Shown here in pieces: positions 28,846-37,943 of a DNA stretch of 40,480 nucleotides. Position numbers and translations under genes: made by a program. Within the stretch, counting starts at the first letter, position 1, and the number at the start of each line of letters is the position of its first letter. The notes beneath the pieces were generated by a model, which worked only from the letters and a program-made list of their open reading frames with translations, ran no database searches and had not been told where the DNA came from. Source of the stretch: RECO01 sp050485385 (GTDB lineage: Bacteria; Pseudomonadota; Alphaproteobacteria; Geminicoccales; Geminicoccaceae); NCBI GenBank assembly GCA_050485385.1, contig JBJHBG010000034.1:1-40480 (forward strand). Reading direction: 5' to 3'.

Positions 28846-30246
28846 ATGGCGTCGAGCTTCGACGTGGTGATCATCGGCGGCGGGCCGGGCGGCTACGTCG
28901 CGGCGATCCGGGCGGCGCAACTGGGCATGAAGGCGGCGGTGGTCGAGCGCGAGCACCTGGGCGGCATCTGCCTCAATTGGGGCTGCATCCCGACCAAGGC
29001 CCTGCTCCGCTCGGGCGAGGTCTACGACCTCATGCATCACTTGAAGAATTTCGGCTTTTCCGCTGAAAAGATTAGCTACGACTTCGGCGCGGTGATCAAG
29101 CGCTCGCGCAACGTCGCGGGCCAGCTCACCAAGGGCGTGGCGCACCTCCTCAAGAAGAACAAGGTGCAGGTCGTCGACGGCAAGGGGAAGCTGGCCGGCA
29201 AGGGCAAGGTCGAGGTGGAGCTCGCCAAGGGCGGCAAGGAGACGCTGGAGGCCAAGCACATCGTCATCGCCACCGGTGCCCGTGCCCGCGAGCTGCCGGG
29301 CCTGGAGGCCGACGGCAAGCTCGTCTGGACCTACAAGGAGGCGATGGTCCCCAAGGCCATGCCGAAGTCGCTCCTGGTGGTCGGCTCAGGTGCCATCGGC
29401 ATCGAGTTCGCGAGCTTCTACCGGGCGATGGGCGCCGAGGTGACCGTCGTGGAGGTGGTCGACCGCATCCTGCCGGTGGAGGACGCCGAAATCTCGGCCA
29501 TCGCCCACAAGCAGCTCGAGAAGCGGGGAATCAAGTTCCGTACCGGCGCCACGGTCACGAAGCTCGACCGCGGCAAGGACGACGTCACGGCCACCATCGA
29601 GGCCAAGGGCGGCAAGTCCGAGCAGCTCAAGGTCGAGCGGGTGATCATGGCGGTCGGCATCGTCGGCAACGTCGAGAATCTGGGCCTCGAGGGTACGGGC
29701 GTGAAGGTGGAGCGGGGCCAGATCGTCACCGACGGCTACGGCCGCACGGGCGAGCCCGGCGTCTACGCCATCGGCGACGTCACGGGCGCGCCCTGGCTGG
29801 CCCACAAGGCGAGCCACGAGGGCGTGGTCTGCATCGAGAAGATCGCGGGCCGGGACGGCGTGCATCCGTTGGACGTCACCAAGATCCCCGGCTGCACCTA
29901 CTGCACGCCGCAGGTGGCGAGCGTCGGCTACACCGAGGCCAAGGCCAAGGAAGCGGGCTACGAGGTGAAGGTCGGCCGCTTCCCCTTCGTCGGCAACGGC
30001 AAGGCGATCGCGCTGGGCGAGCCGGACGGCATGGTGAAGACGGTGTTCGACGCCAAGACCGGTGAGCTGCTCGGTGCGCACATGGTGGGCGCGGAGGTCA
30101 CCGAGTTGATCCAGGGCTACGTGGTGGCGCGGCAGCTCGAGGCGACCGAGCTGGATCTCATGCACACCGTCTTCCCGCATCCCACCTTGTCCGAAATGAT
30201 GCACGAGTCGGTGCTGGACGCCTACGGTCGGGTGATCCACTTCTAA
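28846..30246 (+). CDS. lpdA: Dihydrolipoyl dehydrogenase (E3)
   Basis: Reoxidises dihydrolipoyl groups with NAD+. 466 residues. FAD-binding GxGxxG is in VVIIGGGPGGYVAA; the redox cysteines are Cys42 and Cys47 in GGICLNWGCIPTKAL; the NAD site is in LLVVGSGAIGIEFASFY; the second FAD motif is GVYAIGDVTGAPWLAHKA; and the catalytic His-Glu is in FPHPTLSEMMHE. It lies 29 bases after pdhC. It probably also serves the 2-oxoglutarate dehydrogenase and glycine cleavage systems if no other lpd exists. Confidence 0.97.
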   Translation: MASSFDVVIIGGGPGGYVAAIRAAQLGMKAAVVEREHLGGICLNWGCIPTKALLRSGEVYDLMHHLKNFGFSAEKISYDFGAVIKRSRNVAGQLTKGVAHLLKKNKVQVVDGKGKLAGKGKVEVELAKGGKETLEAKHIVIATGARARELPGLEADGKLVWTYKEAMVPKAMPKSLLVVGSGAIGIEFASFYRAMGAEVTVVEVVDRILPVEDAEISAIAHKQLEKRGIKFRTGATVTKLDRGKDDVTATIEAKGGKSEQLKVERVIMAVGIVGNVENLGLEGTGVKVERGQIVTDGYGRTGEPGVYAIGDVTGAPWLAHKASHEGVVCIEKIAGRDGVHPLDVTKIPGCTYCTPQVASVGYTEAKAKEAGYEVKVGRFPFVGNGKAIALGEPDGMVKTVFDAKTGELLGAHMVGAEVTELIQGYVVARQLEATELDLMHTVFPHPTLSEMMHESVLDAYGRVIHF

Positions 30247-30270
30247 GGTTTGGACTGCCACGAGGTGAGC

Positions 30271-31212
30271 ATGGCGACCGTAACGGTCAAAGCCGGACCT
30301 ATGCATCGGCCGACGGGCATCGCCCGCAAGCCGGCTTGGATCCGCGTGAAAGCGCCGACGCACCCGGTCTATTTCGAGACGCGGCAGCTCATGCGCGAGA
30401 AGCGGCTGCACACGGTGTGCGAGGAGGCCGCCTGCCCGAACATCGGCGAGTGCTGGTCGAAGCGGCATGCGACGGTGATGATTCTGGGCGACACCTGCAC
30501 GCGTGCCTGTGCCTTCTGCAACGTCAAGACCGGTGCCCCGCAGCCGGTCGACGCGAGCGAGCCCGAGCATTTGGCCGACGTGGTCGAGACCATGCAGCTC
30601 GAGCACGTCGTCATCACCTCGGTCGACCGCGACGACCTGGAGGACGGCGGCGCCTTTCAGTTCGTGCGTTGCATCGAGGCGATCCGCCGGCGCCGGCCGG
30701 CGACCACCATCGAGATCCTGACGCCGGACTTCCTGAAAAAGCCCCTGCACGTGGTGGACGCCATCGTCGCGGCCAAGCCCGACGTCTACAACCACAACCT
30801 GGAGACCGTACCGCGGCTCTACCGCACGGTGCGGCCGGGTGCCCGCTACTACCACTCGTTGCGCCTGCTCGACCGCATCAAGCAGCGCGATTCGCAGCTG
30901 TTCACCAAGTCGGGCGTGATGGTCGGCCTCGGCGAGGAGCGGCGCGAGGTGCTGCAGGTGATGGACGACATGCGCGCCGCCGACGTCGACTTCCTCACCA
31001 TCGGCCAGTACCTCCAGCCGACGCCGCGCCACCATCCGGTCGAGCGCTTCGTCGAGCCCGCCGAGTTCGAGAGCTACGCCAAGGCGGCGCGCGCCAAGGG
31101 GTTCCTCATGGTGGCGTCGTCGCCGCTGACCCGTTCCTCCTACCATGCCGGCGAGGACTTCCAGCGGCTGCGGGCCGCCCGCGCCGCCCAACTCGACGCC
31201 GCGGCGAACTGA
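30271..31212 (+). CDS. lipA: Lipoyl synthase
   Basis: Radical SAM enzyme that inserts two sulfurs into octanoyl groups on lipoyl domains, here those of PdhB and PdhC. 313 residues. ATG 30271 is chosen because GAGGTGA lies just before it; a TTG at 30250 lacks such a site. The auxiliary iron-sulfur cluster ligands are CEEAACPNIGEC (spacing 4 and 5), the radical SAM cluster ligands are CTRACAFC, and the C-terminal SSPLTRSSYHAG carries the Arg-Ser-Ser-Tyr motif that also binds the auxiliary cluster. Placement directly after lpdA ties cofactor supply to the complex that uses it. Confidence 0.97.
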   Translation: MATVTVKAGPMHRPTGIARKPAWIRVKAPTHPVYFETRQLMREKRLHTVCEEAACPNIGECWSKRHATVMILGDTCTRACAFCNVKTGAPQPVDASEPEHLADVVETMQLEHVVITSVDRDDLEDGGAFQFVRCIEAIRRRRPATTIEILTPDFLKKPLHVVDAIVAAKPDVYNHNLETVPRLYRTVRPGARYYHSLRLLDRIKQRDSQLFTKSGVMVGLGEERREVLQVMDDMRAADVDFLTIGQYLQPTPRHHPVERFVEPAEFESYAKAARAKGFLMVASSPLTRSSYHAGEDFQRLRAARAAQLDAAAN

Positions 31213-31215
31213 ACC

Positions 31216-31707
31216 ATGCCGACGCACGCCGAAAAGCGCTACATGCCCTACACGCCGGCTCAGCTCTACGAGCTGGTGGCCGGCGTCGACAAGTATCCGG
31301 AGTTCCTGCCCTGGTGCAAAGCCGCGCGGATCACCCGCCGCGAGGGCAAGGTTTTCTACGCCGATCTCATCATTTCCTTCAAAGTCTACCGCGAGCGGTT
31401 CACCTCGAAGGTGACCCTGCACCCGGAGACGAAGGAAATCGATGTCGAATATATCGAAGGTCCATTCCGCTACCTCAACAACCATTGGTCGTTCAAGGAA
31501 GCCGAGGATGGCGGTTGCGCTGTCGATTTCTACGTGGACTTCGAGTTCAAGTCGAAGATGTTGCAGAAATTGATCGGCCTGTTGTTCAACGAAGCCGTTC
31601 GGCGGATGGTGGCGGCCTTCGAAGCGCGGGCCATTGCGCTCTACGGTCCGCGCGACGGGCGGTCGGGGCAGGGCGATCGCGCCCGGCTTGCCGCGTCGCG
31701 GAACTGA
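31216..31707 (+). CDS. RatA/Coq10-type START-domain protein
   Basis: 163 residues of the SRPBCC (START-like) fold. The opening AEKRYMPYTPAQLYELVAGV, DKYPEFLPWCKAARI and the later FRYLNNHWSFKEAE and FEFKSKMLQKLIGLLFNEA are typical of the Coq10/RatA family. In bacteria it is often named RatA toxin, and in mitochondria Coq10 carries ubiquinone; a role in quinone handling fits the respiratory context here better than a toxin, but this is inference. It begins three bases after the lipA stop. No partner antitoxin gene adjoins it. Confidence 0.9.
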   Translation: MPTHAEKRYMPYTPAQLYELVAGVDKYPEFLPWCKAARITRREGKVFYADLIISFKVYRERFTSKVTLHPETKEIDVEYIEGPFRYLNNHWSFKEAEDGGCAVDFYVDFEFKSKMLQKLIGLLFNEAVRRMVAAFEARAIALYGPRDGRSGQGDRARLAASRN

Positions 31708-31943
31708 CGGCCAAGCGGCAAGGGGGGGCTCATGGTCCCCGGCATCCCAGGCGGCTGACGCCGCCCCATGCGACACGAACGTCGCCTCGCCCCTCGAGAG
31801 CTATCGCCGCCGCGGCGAACCCGCGGTCGAGCCTCGCTGCTTCTCCGCGGCGGCCAACCATGGCATTCTCCCGGCCGCGTTCACTCGAGACCCATGATCG
31901 AACGGTCGGCAACTGGCCGGTTCGATCGAGAAGGGGGCACGAC

Positions 31944-32510
31944 ATGAATCGCCGAGTTTTGGCACTCACACTCGCGATCGGCCTGATCGCCTCGATGTCG
32001 CAAGCGGCCATTGTTGAAACAACCGAATTTCAGACGAACGTTCACTTCCAGGAGATCGTCGACCAAGCTGATATCGGTACTGTAACTACGCCAAAAATTT
32101 ACTTCGTATTTGACCAGCCCAACCTAGATGGCACATTCGAGCACCAAATTACGTTCGCTTGGCCCGAGGCGGTTCCTTTGATCTTGAGCATTGGCGTACA
32201 GCAGGGTGTGCGCCGCGATGTGCCACTTTTCACGACAGATTTTTCCGCCACATTGCTGGACTCGACAGGCGTGGTCGTGGCCGAGGCGGTGCTGGGTCGA
32301 AGTATCCCGAACTTGAGCGACACGTTTTCGGTCACCTTCGCCGACGTCGTGCCTTTCGAGATGTACACACTCGCCATGCGCGGGCTGGGCGATGGGCGCA
32401 CGGTCAATTATATCGGGACCATAGTACCCGTTCCGCCAGCGATGTTCCTGTTCGCCACCGCCCTAGGCGGGCTGCTGTTGGCGCGTCGGCGCGCACGCCG
32501 CAACTTGTAG
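31944..32510 (+). CDS. PEP-CTERM/VPLPA-CTERM-like surface protein
   Basis: Unrecognised 188-residue exported protein. ATG 31944 follows AAGGGGG. Residues 1-22 are a signal peptide (NRRVLALTLAIGLIASMSQA). The middle is a beta-rich region with many Thr, Val and Phe and no cysteine. The end is VPVPPA, a membrane helix (MFLFATALGGLLLA) and RRRARRNL, the three-part signal of VPLPA/PEP-CTERM proteins, which exosortase-type enzymes process. Base use is unlike the neighbours: 31981-32160 is about 48% GC by hand count. That suggests recent acquisition or relaxed codon use. No exosortase is in the window. Confidence 0.8.
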   Translation: MNRRVLALTLAIGLIASMSQAAIVETTEFQTNVHFQEIVDQADIGTVTTPKIYFVFDQPNLDGTFEHQITFAWPEAVPLILSIGVQQGVRRDVPLFTTDFSATLLDSTGVVVAEAVLGRSIPNLSDTFSVTFADVVPFEMYTLAMRGLGDGRTVNYIGTIVPVPPAMFLFATALGGLLLARRRARRNL

Positions 32511-32589
32511 GAGGGCCAGCCAAGCCGCCCACGCCGCGGCCGCGCGCGCGAACGGTGGAGCGCTCCGCCGCGGGCCCGATGCCGAGATT

Positions 32590-32659
32590 CGGGAGGGGCG
32601 TAGGCGAAGCTTGCGCCCAGGGGGGCCTAGGGGATCGAGAGTCCCCTACGCCGCTCCCG
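32590..32659. terminator. Nested inverted repeat between convergent genes
   Basis: CGGGAGGGGCGTAGG (32590-32604) pairs with 32645-32659 except for one position. A second stem, TAGGGGA (32628-32634) with TCCCCTA (32642-32648), shares bases with the outer right arm, so the two cannot both form fully. It abuts the stop of the minus-strand dehydrogenase gene and lies after the PEP-CTERM gene, which fits a two-way terminator region without T-runs. Confidence 0.5.
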
Positions 32660-33886
<1,227 letters not shown>

Positions 33887-33912
33887 CGGGGTCTCCGCGG
33901 CAGAAGGTAGCG

Positions 33913-34383
33913 TCACTTGTCGTCGCCGGCCCACGACAGGAACAGGCCGACGTCGCCGAGCAGGCCGCCTGGATAGTCGAGGATGCGGGCATAGAGCGCG
34001 TAGCCGGCCGGCGCCACCCGCTGGCGGTAGATGGCGTAGGCCTCGGCCGCCTTGCCGGTGAGGGTCTGCGGCCAATCGCTGCGGCCGGCGTTCACGGCGC
34101 GGCCCTTGTCGCTCAGGAGCGACGAGGGAAAGCGCATCACCTCGACCTCGGTGTGCCCGTCGGCCACGGCACTCTGCACCTTGAGGCGCAGACGGTCCAA
34201 GTCGTCGGGCGTGATGTGCCCGGTCATGAACGCGTTGATCTGCGCCATCTGCGCTGCTTCGAGCTTGGCGCGCTTCGCCGCCGCCGCGTCGGCCCTGGCC
34301 ATCTGGATTTCGGCCATCTCCCGACGCAGGTCGGCCGCCGACAACCTCGGCCCGTCCTGGGGGGTCACTCGCTCGTCGGTCAT
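33913..34383 (-). CDS. Hypothetical protein
   Basis: 156 residues, not recognised. The first half is charged and helical (residues about 15-50, rich in Ala, Glu, Lys and Met), with NAFMTGHITPDDLDRLRLKV after it. The second half holds VEVMRFPSSLLSDKGRAVNAG and a Tyr/Ala-rich stretch KAAEAYAIYRQRVAPAGYAL. No signal peptide, membrane helix or cysteine is seen, so it is probably a soluble cytoplasmic protein. Clean codon use and a 26-base gap to gcdH support it as a real gene in one operon with gcdH. Confidence 0.75.
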   Translation of the reverse strand: MTDERVTPQDGPRLSAADLRREMAEIQMARADAAAAKRAKLEAAQMAQINAFMTGHITPDDLDRLRLKVQSAVADGHTEVEVMRFPSSLLSDKGRAVNAGRSDWPQTLTGKAAEAYAIYRQRVAPAGYALYARILDYPGGLLGDVGLFLSWAGDDK

Positions 34384-34441
34384 GGCATCGCCTCCCGCCT
34401 CGAATGGACGAAAGTCTAGCCGAGCGCTACCGGCGGCGAAA

Positions 34442-34492
34442 GCGTCCGTGGCGAACGGACGCGCCGGGCAGGGCGGGGGGCGAGGCCCCCCG
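34442..34492. terminator. Two tandem hairpins downstream of ohr
   Basis: GCGTCCGT (34442-34449) pairs perfectly with 34455-34462, and CGGGGGGC (34474-34481) with 34485-34492 around GAG. They fill the 152-base gap between ohr and the unknown gene. No T-run follows on either strand, so termination is plausible but unproven. Confidence 0.5.
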
Positions 34493-34535
34493 ATCGTCGC
34501 GCAGACGCCACGGCACCGGCGGTCGGGGGCGCGGG

Positions 34536-34961
34536 TCAGGCCGCGAGCGACAGCCGCACGTCCAGCCCGTTGCGGGTGGCATGCGAGTAGGGGCAGACGA
34601 CGTGCGCTTGGTCGACGAGTTGGCGGGCCGTGTCGGGATCGACGCCCGGCAGGGCGACGGTGAGCGCCACGTCGAGACCGAAACCCTGACCGTCGTCGCG
34701 CTTGCCGATGCCGACCGCGGCCGTGACGGTGCTGTCGTCCGCGATCTTTACCTTGTGCTGGCCGGCGACGAACTTCAGGGCGCCGAGGAAACAGGCGGCA
34801 TAGCCCGAGGCGAAGAGCTGCTCGGGATTGTTGCCGTTGCCGCCGGGGCCGCCGAGTTCCTTCGGCGTCACCAGGGCGACGCTGAAGGCGCCATCGGTGG
34901 TGGCAGCCCGGCCGGTGCGGCCGCCAGTGGCGGTGGCTTCGGTACGGTAGAGGACGTCCAT
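34536..34961 (-). CDS. ohr: Organic hydroperoxide resistance protein Ohr
   Basis: Thiol peroxidase that reduces organic hydroperoxides. 141 residues from ATG 34961, which has GAGGG at the right distance; the ATG two codons upstream is too close to it. The peroxidatic Cys57 is in ASGYAACF and the resolving Cys123 is in VVCPYSHATR; GGPGGNGNNPEQLF is the conserved loop. These positions identify Ohr rather than OsmC. It is divergent from ohrR, the standard pairing in which OhrR represses ohr until oxidised. Confidence 0.95.
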   Translation of the reverse strand: MDVLYRTEATATGGRTGRAATTDGAFSVALVTPKELGGPGGNGNNPEQLFASGYAACFLGALKFVAGQHKVKIADDSTVTAAVGIGKRDDGQGFGLDVALTVALPGVDPDTARQLVDQAHVVCPYSHATRNGLDVRLSLAA

Positions 34962-34981
34962 TCCCATTCCCTCTTTATGTG

Positions 34982-35075
34982 CGATAAAGATTATCGAGCT
35001 ATCTGTTGTTGAACGCGATCGGCACGCTTGTCAAGCAGAACGATATCGCGATATCTGTTTGCGCGATAGAATCGC
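34982..35075. promoter_or_regulatory. Candidate OhrR operator region with three palindromes
   Basis: The 136-base divergent gap holds CGATAA-AGA-TTATCG (34982-34996), the perfect 14-base palindrome GATATCGCGATATC (35042-35055), and GCGAT-AGA-ATCGC (35063-35075). The outer two share CGAT...AGA...ATCG, as expected for dimer binding sites next to each gene. The sites are AT-rich in a GC-rich setting. Confidence 0.55.
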
Positions 35076-35097
35076 CATGCGGCGGCAAGGAACTGTC

Positions 35098-35568
35098 ATG
35101 AGCCTTGAGAAAGCCATTCCGCCCGCGCCGCTGGAGGAGCAGCTCTGCTACGCCATCTACTCGGCGGGCATCGCCATCCAGCGGGTCTACAAGCCCCTGC
35201 TCGACGGGTTGGGGCTGACCTATCCGCAATATCTCGTGCTGAACGTCCTGTGGCACGAGGACGGGCAGACCGTCGGCGGTATCGCGGCGAAGCTGGCCCT
35301 GGACTCGAGCACGCTGACCCCCTTGCTGAAACGGCTCGAGGCTGCGGGCTTGCTGCGCCGGACGCGCAACCCGGACAACGAACGGCAGGTGGTCGTGGCC
35401 CTCACCGATCGAGGCCGGGCGCTCAGGTCCCAGGCGGGCTGCCTCGGCCAGTCGCTCCTGGTGGCGTCCGAACGCATGCCGGAGGACCTGAGCCGGTTGA
35501 ACCGGGACGTCAGGCAGCTTCGCGACGCCCTCTACGCCCGCATCGGCGGCTGGAATGCACGGGCCTGA
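35098..35568 (+). CDS. ohrR: OhrR, MarR-family organic hydroperoxide sensor and repressor
   Basis: 156 residues from ATG 35098, with AAGGA six bases upstream. The sensing Cys17 is in LEEQLCYAIYSAG, the position that organic peroxides oxidise in OhrR proteins. The winged helix has LTYPQYLVLNVLW, GGIAAKLALDSSTLTPLLKRLE as the recognition helix and RNPDNERQVVVALT as the wing. It most likely represses ohr and itself through the palindromes in between. Its last 37 bases overlap the convergent pcaB gene. Confidence 0.94.
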   Translation: MSLEKAIPPAPLEEQLCYAIYSAGIAIQRVYKPLLDGLGLTYPQYLVLNVLWHEDGQTVGGIAAKLALDSSTLTPLLKRLEAAGLLRRTRNPDNERQVVVALTDRGRALRSQAGCLGQSLLVASERMPEDLSRLNRDVRQLRDALYARIGGWNARA

Positions 35569-36878
35569 GTGGCGAAGGCGCGGGCTTGGCTGGGGGCTTC
35601 GCCGAGTTGGCGGTCGAAGGCCAGGAGGGCAGGCCAGTCGAGGTCCGGGTAGTCGCGCGCGAGCAGCGTGCGGAGGTCGGCTCCGCTCGCGGCCGCCTCG
35701 CCGCATAACGCCTTGACGGCCGCCTGCGCCGCCGGCCGCGACAGGCGTTCGGCCAGGGTGAAGCTCGCCGCCTCGGCGTGGATCGTCCCGCCGTCGGCCT
35801 CGAGAGCCGCAGCCATGCGGGCTGCATCCGGCTCCACGCGGCCGGCGAGGTCCAGCGCCAGGGCCAGGGTGCGGCCGGTCGTGATGCAGAGCGGGGGCAA
35901 GGCGAGCCATTCGGTGAACCACGCCGCACCGTCGCGCGCCTGGCGATGCACCAATGCCCCCTGGAGGAGCGCCGCGGCGGCCGCGGCCTGCCGGGCGAGG
36001 GCCACCAGCACCGAGGGGCCGATGGGGTTCCGCTTCTGCGGCATGGTGGACGAGCCGCCGGCGCCCCGGATCCGGACCTCGCCGATGCCCGACTGGGCAA
36101 GAAGGATGAGGTCCTCGCCGAGCTTGCCGAGGCTGCCAGCGATGCCGGCCATCCAGGCGCCGAACGCGGCGACGCCGTCGCGCTCGGCGTGCCAGGAGGC
36201 GCCGGGATCGTGCAGGTCGAGCACTTCGGCGAGCCGCCCGCGTACGCTCGGGCCGCCGGCACCCATCGCCGACAGGGTGCCGGCCGCACCGCCGAGCGAG
36301 ACCTGCATCAGCCGGCCCTCGATCTCCTGGAGCCGGGCGCGGTGGCGCAGCAGCGGACGGCCCCAGCCGGCGACGACGGCGCCGAAACTGGTCGGCGTCG
36401 CGACCTGGCCATAGGTCCGCGCCGCCATGGGCAGGTCCGCATGACGCTCGGCGAGGTCGGCAAGGGCCGCCAGGAGACGGTCGATGCGCGTGTGCCACAG
36501 CTGCAACGTCGGACGGAGACGCAGGGCCAGCGCGGTGTCGACGATATCCTGGCTGGTCGCGCCCCAGTGGACGTAGGCGGCGTGCTCCGGCTCGGCCATG
36601 GCTTGGCGGAAGGCGGCGACGAGGCCCGGCACCGCTACGCCATCGACGGCGACGGCAGCGGCGAGGGCGGCCGGCTCCAGCGTGAGGGAGCGGCTCGCGC
36701 GCTCGATGGCCGTGGCGGCCTCGGCCGGGATGAGCCCCATGTCGCCTTGGACCCGGGCGAGGGCACCTTCCACCCTGAGCATCGCTGCGATCTCCGCCGC
36801 CTCGGTGAAGTGGGCGGCGGTCGCCTCGTCGCCGAAGAGGCCGCCATAAAGGGCGCTGTCGGCCAGGGCTGCGGGCAC
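35532..36878 (-). CDS. pcaB: 3-carboxy-cis,cis-muconate cycloisomerase
   Basis: Second step of protocatechuate breakdown: closes 3-carboxymuconate to 4-carboxymuconolactone. 448 residues if started at GTG 36878, with GGGAG six bases upstream; the expected N terminus (SALYGGLFGDEATAAHFTEA) follows. Signatures: YVHWGATSQDIVDTA, ARTYGQVATPTSFG and the superfamily loop GSSTMPQKRNP. Length is normal. It lies 77 bases after pcaQ on the same strand, away from pcaDCHG, whereas in many relatives pcaB follows pcaG. Confidence 0.92.
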   Translation of the reverse strand: MPAALADSALYGGLFGDEATAAHFTEAAEIAAMLRVEGALARVQGDMGLIPAEAATAIERASRSLTLEPAALAAAVAVDGVAVPGLVAAFRQAMAEPEHAAYVHWGATSQDIVDTALALRLRPTLQLWHTRIDRLLAALADLAERHADLPMAARTYGQVATPTSFGAVVAGWGRPLLRHRARLQEIEGRLMQVSLGGAAGTLSAMGAGGPSVRGRLAEVLDLHDPGASWHAERDGVAAFGAWMAGIAGSLGKLGEDLILLAQSGIGEVRIRGAGGSSTMPQKRNPIGPSVLVALARQAAAAAALLQGALVHRQARDGAAWFTEWLALPPLCITTGRTLALALDLAGRVEPDAARMAAALEADGGTIHAEAASFTLAERLSRPAAQAAVKALCGEAAASGADLRTLLARDYPDLDWPALLAFDRQLGEAPSQARAFATQARAFQPPMRA

Positions 36879-36955
36879 GGCGATCTCCCGGCGGGTGAAG
36901 GCACGGCCGAACGATGGCTGCGCCGGCGGCAGCGCGCAACTGCGCGACGCGTCCG

Positions 36956-37858
36956 TCAGGCGCGCTCGCGCGCAATCTCGTGCATCAGCTCGAAGATGAG
37001 GTCGAGCCCCGCCCGCTGCGTCGCGCCCTGGCGGCGTGTCAGGCCGACGGCGCCGGACAAAAAGCGCGCCCCGGTGCTGACGGCGACCAGCCGGCCATTG
37101 GACAGTTCCTCGGCGATGACGCCGCGGGAGATGAACCAGACCGCATCGGACCCGGCAACCAGGCCACGCCCGACCGCCAACGAGACGGTCTCGAAGGCGG
37201 GGCGCAGTCCCACGAGGCCCAACGAGGCCAGATAGTCGTCGACGGCGCGGCGGATGATCGCTCCGCGCGGCGGCAGAACCAAGGGTGCCGCGCGCAGCAG
37301 GTCCGCCACGGGACGGCCGGCGAGCGGGTGCCCCTGGCGGATGCACGGAACGATGTCGTCTTCGTACAGGTGATCGAAGGTCAGATCGCCCATATCCTCC
37401 GCCGGCGGCATACGGCCCACCATGAGATCGATGGTGTGGTCCCGCAGCATGCGGAGCAGATAGGTGTTGGAGCCCGTCTCGACCGAGAGGATGGTCTGCG
37501 GCTGGAGTTCGGCGAAGCGCAGCGCCACCAGGGGGAACAGCCGTGCCGCCGCGGTCGGCAGAACGCCGACGCGCAGCGTGCCGCCTTCATGACTCGGGCT
37601 GAGGGCTGCGGCCCCGGCCTCCAGCGCCCGGAGCCCGATGGCGGCGTGGCGGCGAAACAGCCGGCCGGCCTCGGTCAGCGTCAGTCGGCGTCCTTGGCGG
37701 AGGAACAGGCGCTGGCCGAGCAGCGCCTCCAGTTCGGCGAGCGTCCGCGACAAGGCCGGCTGCGTGATGCCGTGCCGGCGTGCGACGGCGGAGAGGCTGC
37801 CGTCGTCGGCGATGTCGAGAAAGGCCCGGACGTGCCGGAGCTTGATGCCCTTGTGCAT
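36956..37858 (-). CDS. pcaQ: LysR-family regulator of the pca genes (PcaQ-like)
   Basis: 300 residues from ATG 37858 (MHKGIKLRHVRAFLDIADDG). The N-terminal winged helix holds SLSAVARRHGITQPALSRTLAELEALLG, residues about 20-50; the effector domain follows from about 90. Divergent orientation to pcaD with an 85-base gap is the PcaQ arrangement known from Agrobacterium and Sinorhizobium, where 3-carboxymuconate and its lactone act as inducers. The IKLRHVRAFLDIA start is typical of PcaQ and GalR-like LysR members. The assignment rests mainly on position. Confidence 0.88.
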   Translation of the reverse strand: MHKGIKLRHVRAFLDIADDGSLSAVARRHGITQPALSRTLAELEALLGQRLFLRQGRRLTLTEAGRLFRRHAAIGLRALEAGAAALSPSHEGGTLRVGVLPTAAARLFPLVALRFAELQPQTILSVETGSNTYLLRMLRDHTIDLMVGRMPPAEDMGDLTFDHLYEDDIVPCIRQGHPLAGRPVADLLRAAPLVLPPRGAIIRRAVDDYLASLGLVGLRPAFETVSLAVGRGLVAGSDAVWFISRGVIAEELSNGRLVAVSTGARFLSGAVGLTRRQGATQRAGLDLIFELMHEIARERA

Positions 37859-37873
37859 ACCCGTTTTGGTATG
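37856..37873. promoter_or_regulatory. Candidate PcaQ operator
   Basis: CATACC (37856-37861) and GGTATG (37868-37873) form a perfect inverted repeat around CGTTTT. The left arm overlaps the pcaQ start codon. It resembles the ATAACC-N4-GGTTAA PcaQ box described in Sinorhizobium, with a wider spacer, and lies 70 bases before pcaD. Confidence 0.45.
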
Positions 37874-37943
37874 GCGAAGGGTACATTTTGCATTATTCGG
37901 TGAGGTCGTTCGATGGAAACTTATGGATGGGGGGGAGGAACGC

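Noticed and set aside
31216..31707. Toxin-antitoxin system from the RatA-type name
   Set aside because: No partner gene adjoins it and its place after lipA is a conserved housekeeping position; the Coq10-like reading is more likely.
31708..31943. Small gene or RNA in the gap after the START-domain gene
   Set aside because: No convincing start with ribosome site, no strong hairpin and no recognisable RNA motif were seen; it probably holds the promoter of the PEP-CTERM-like gene.
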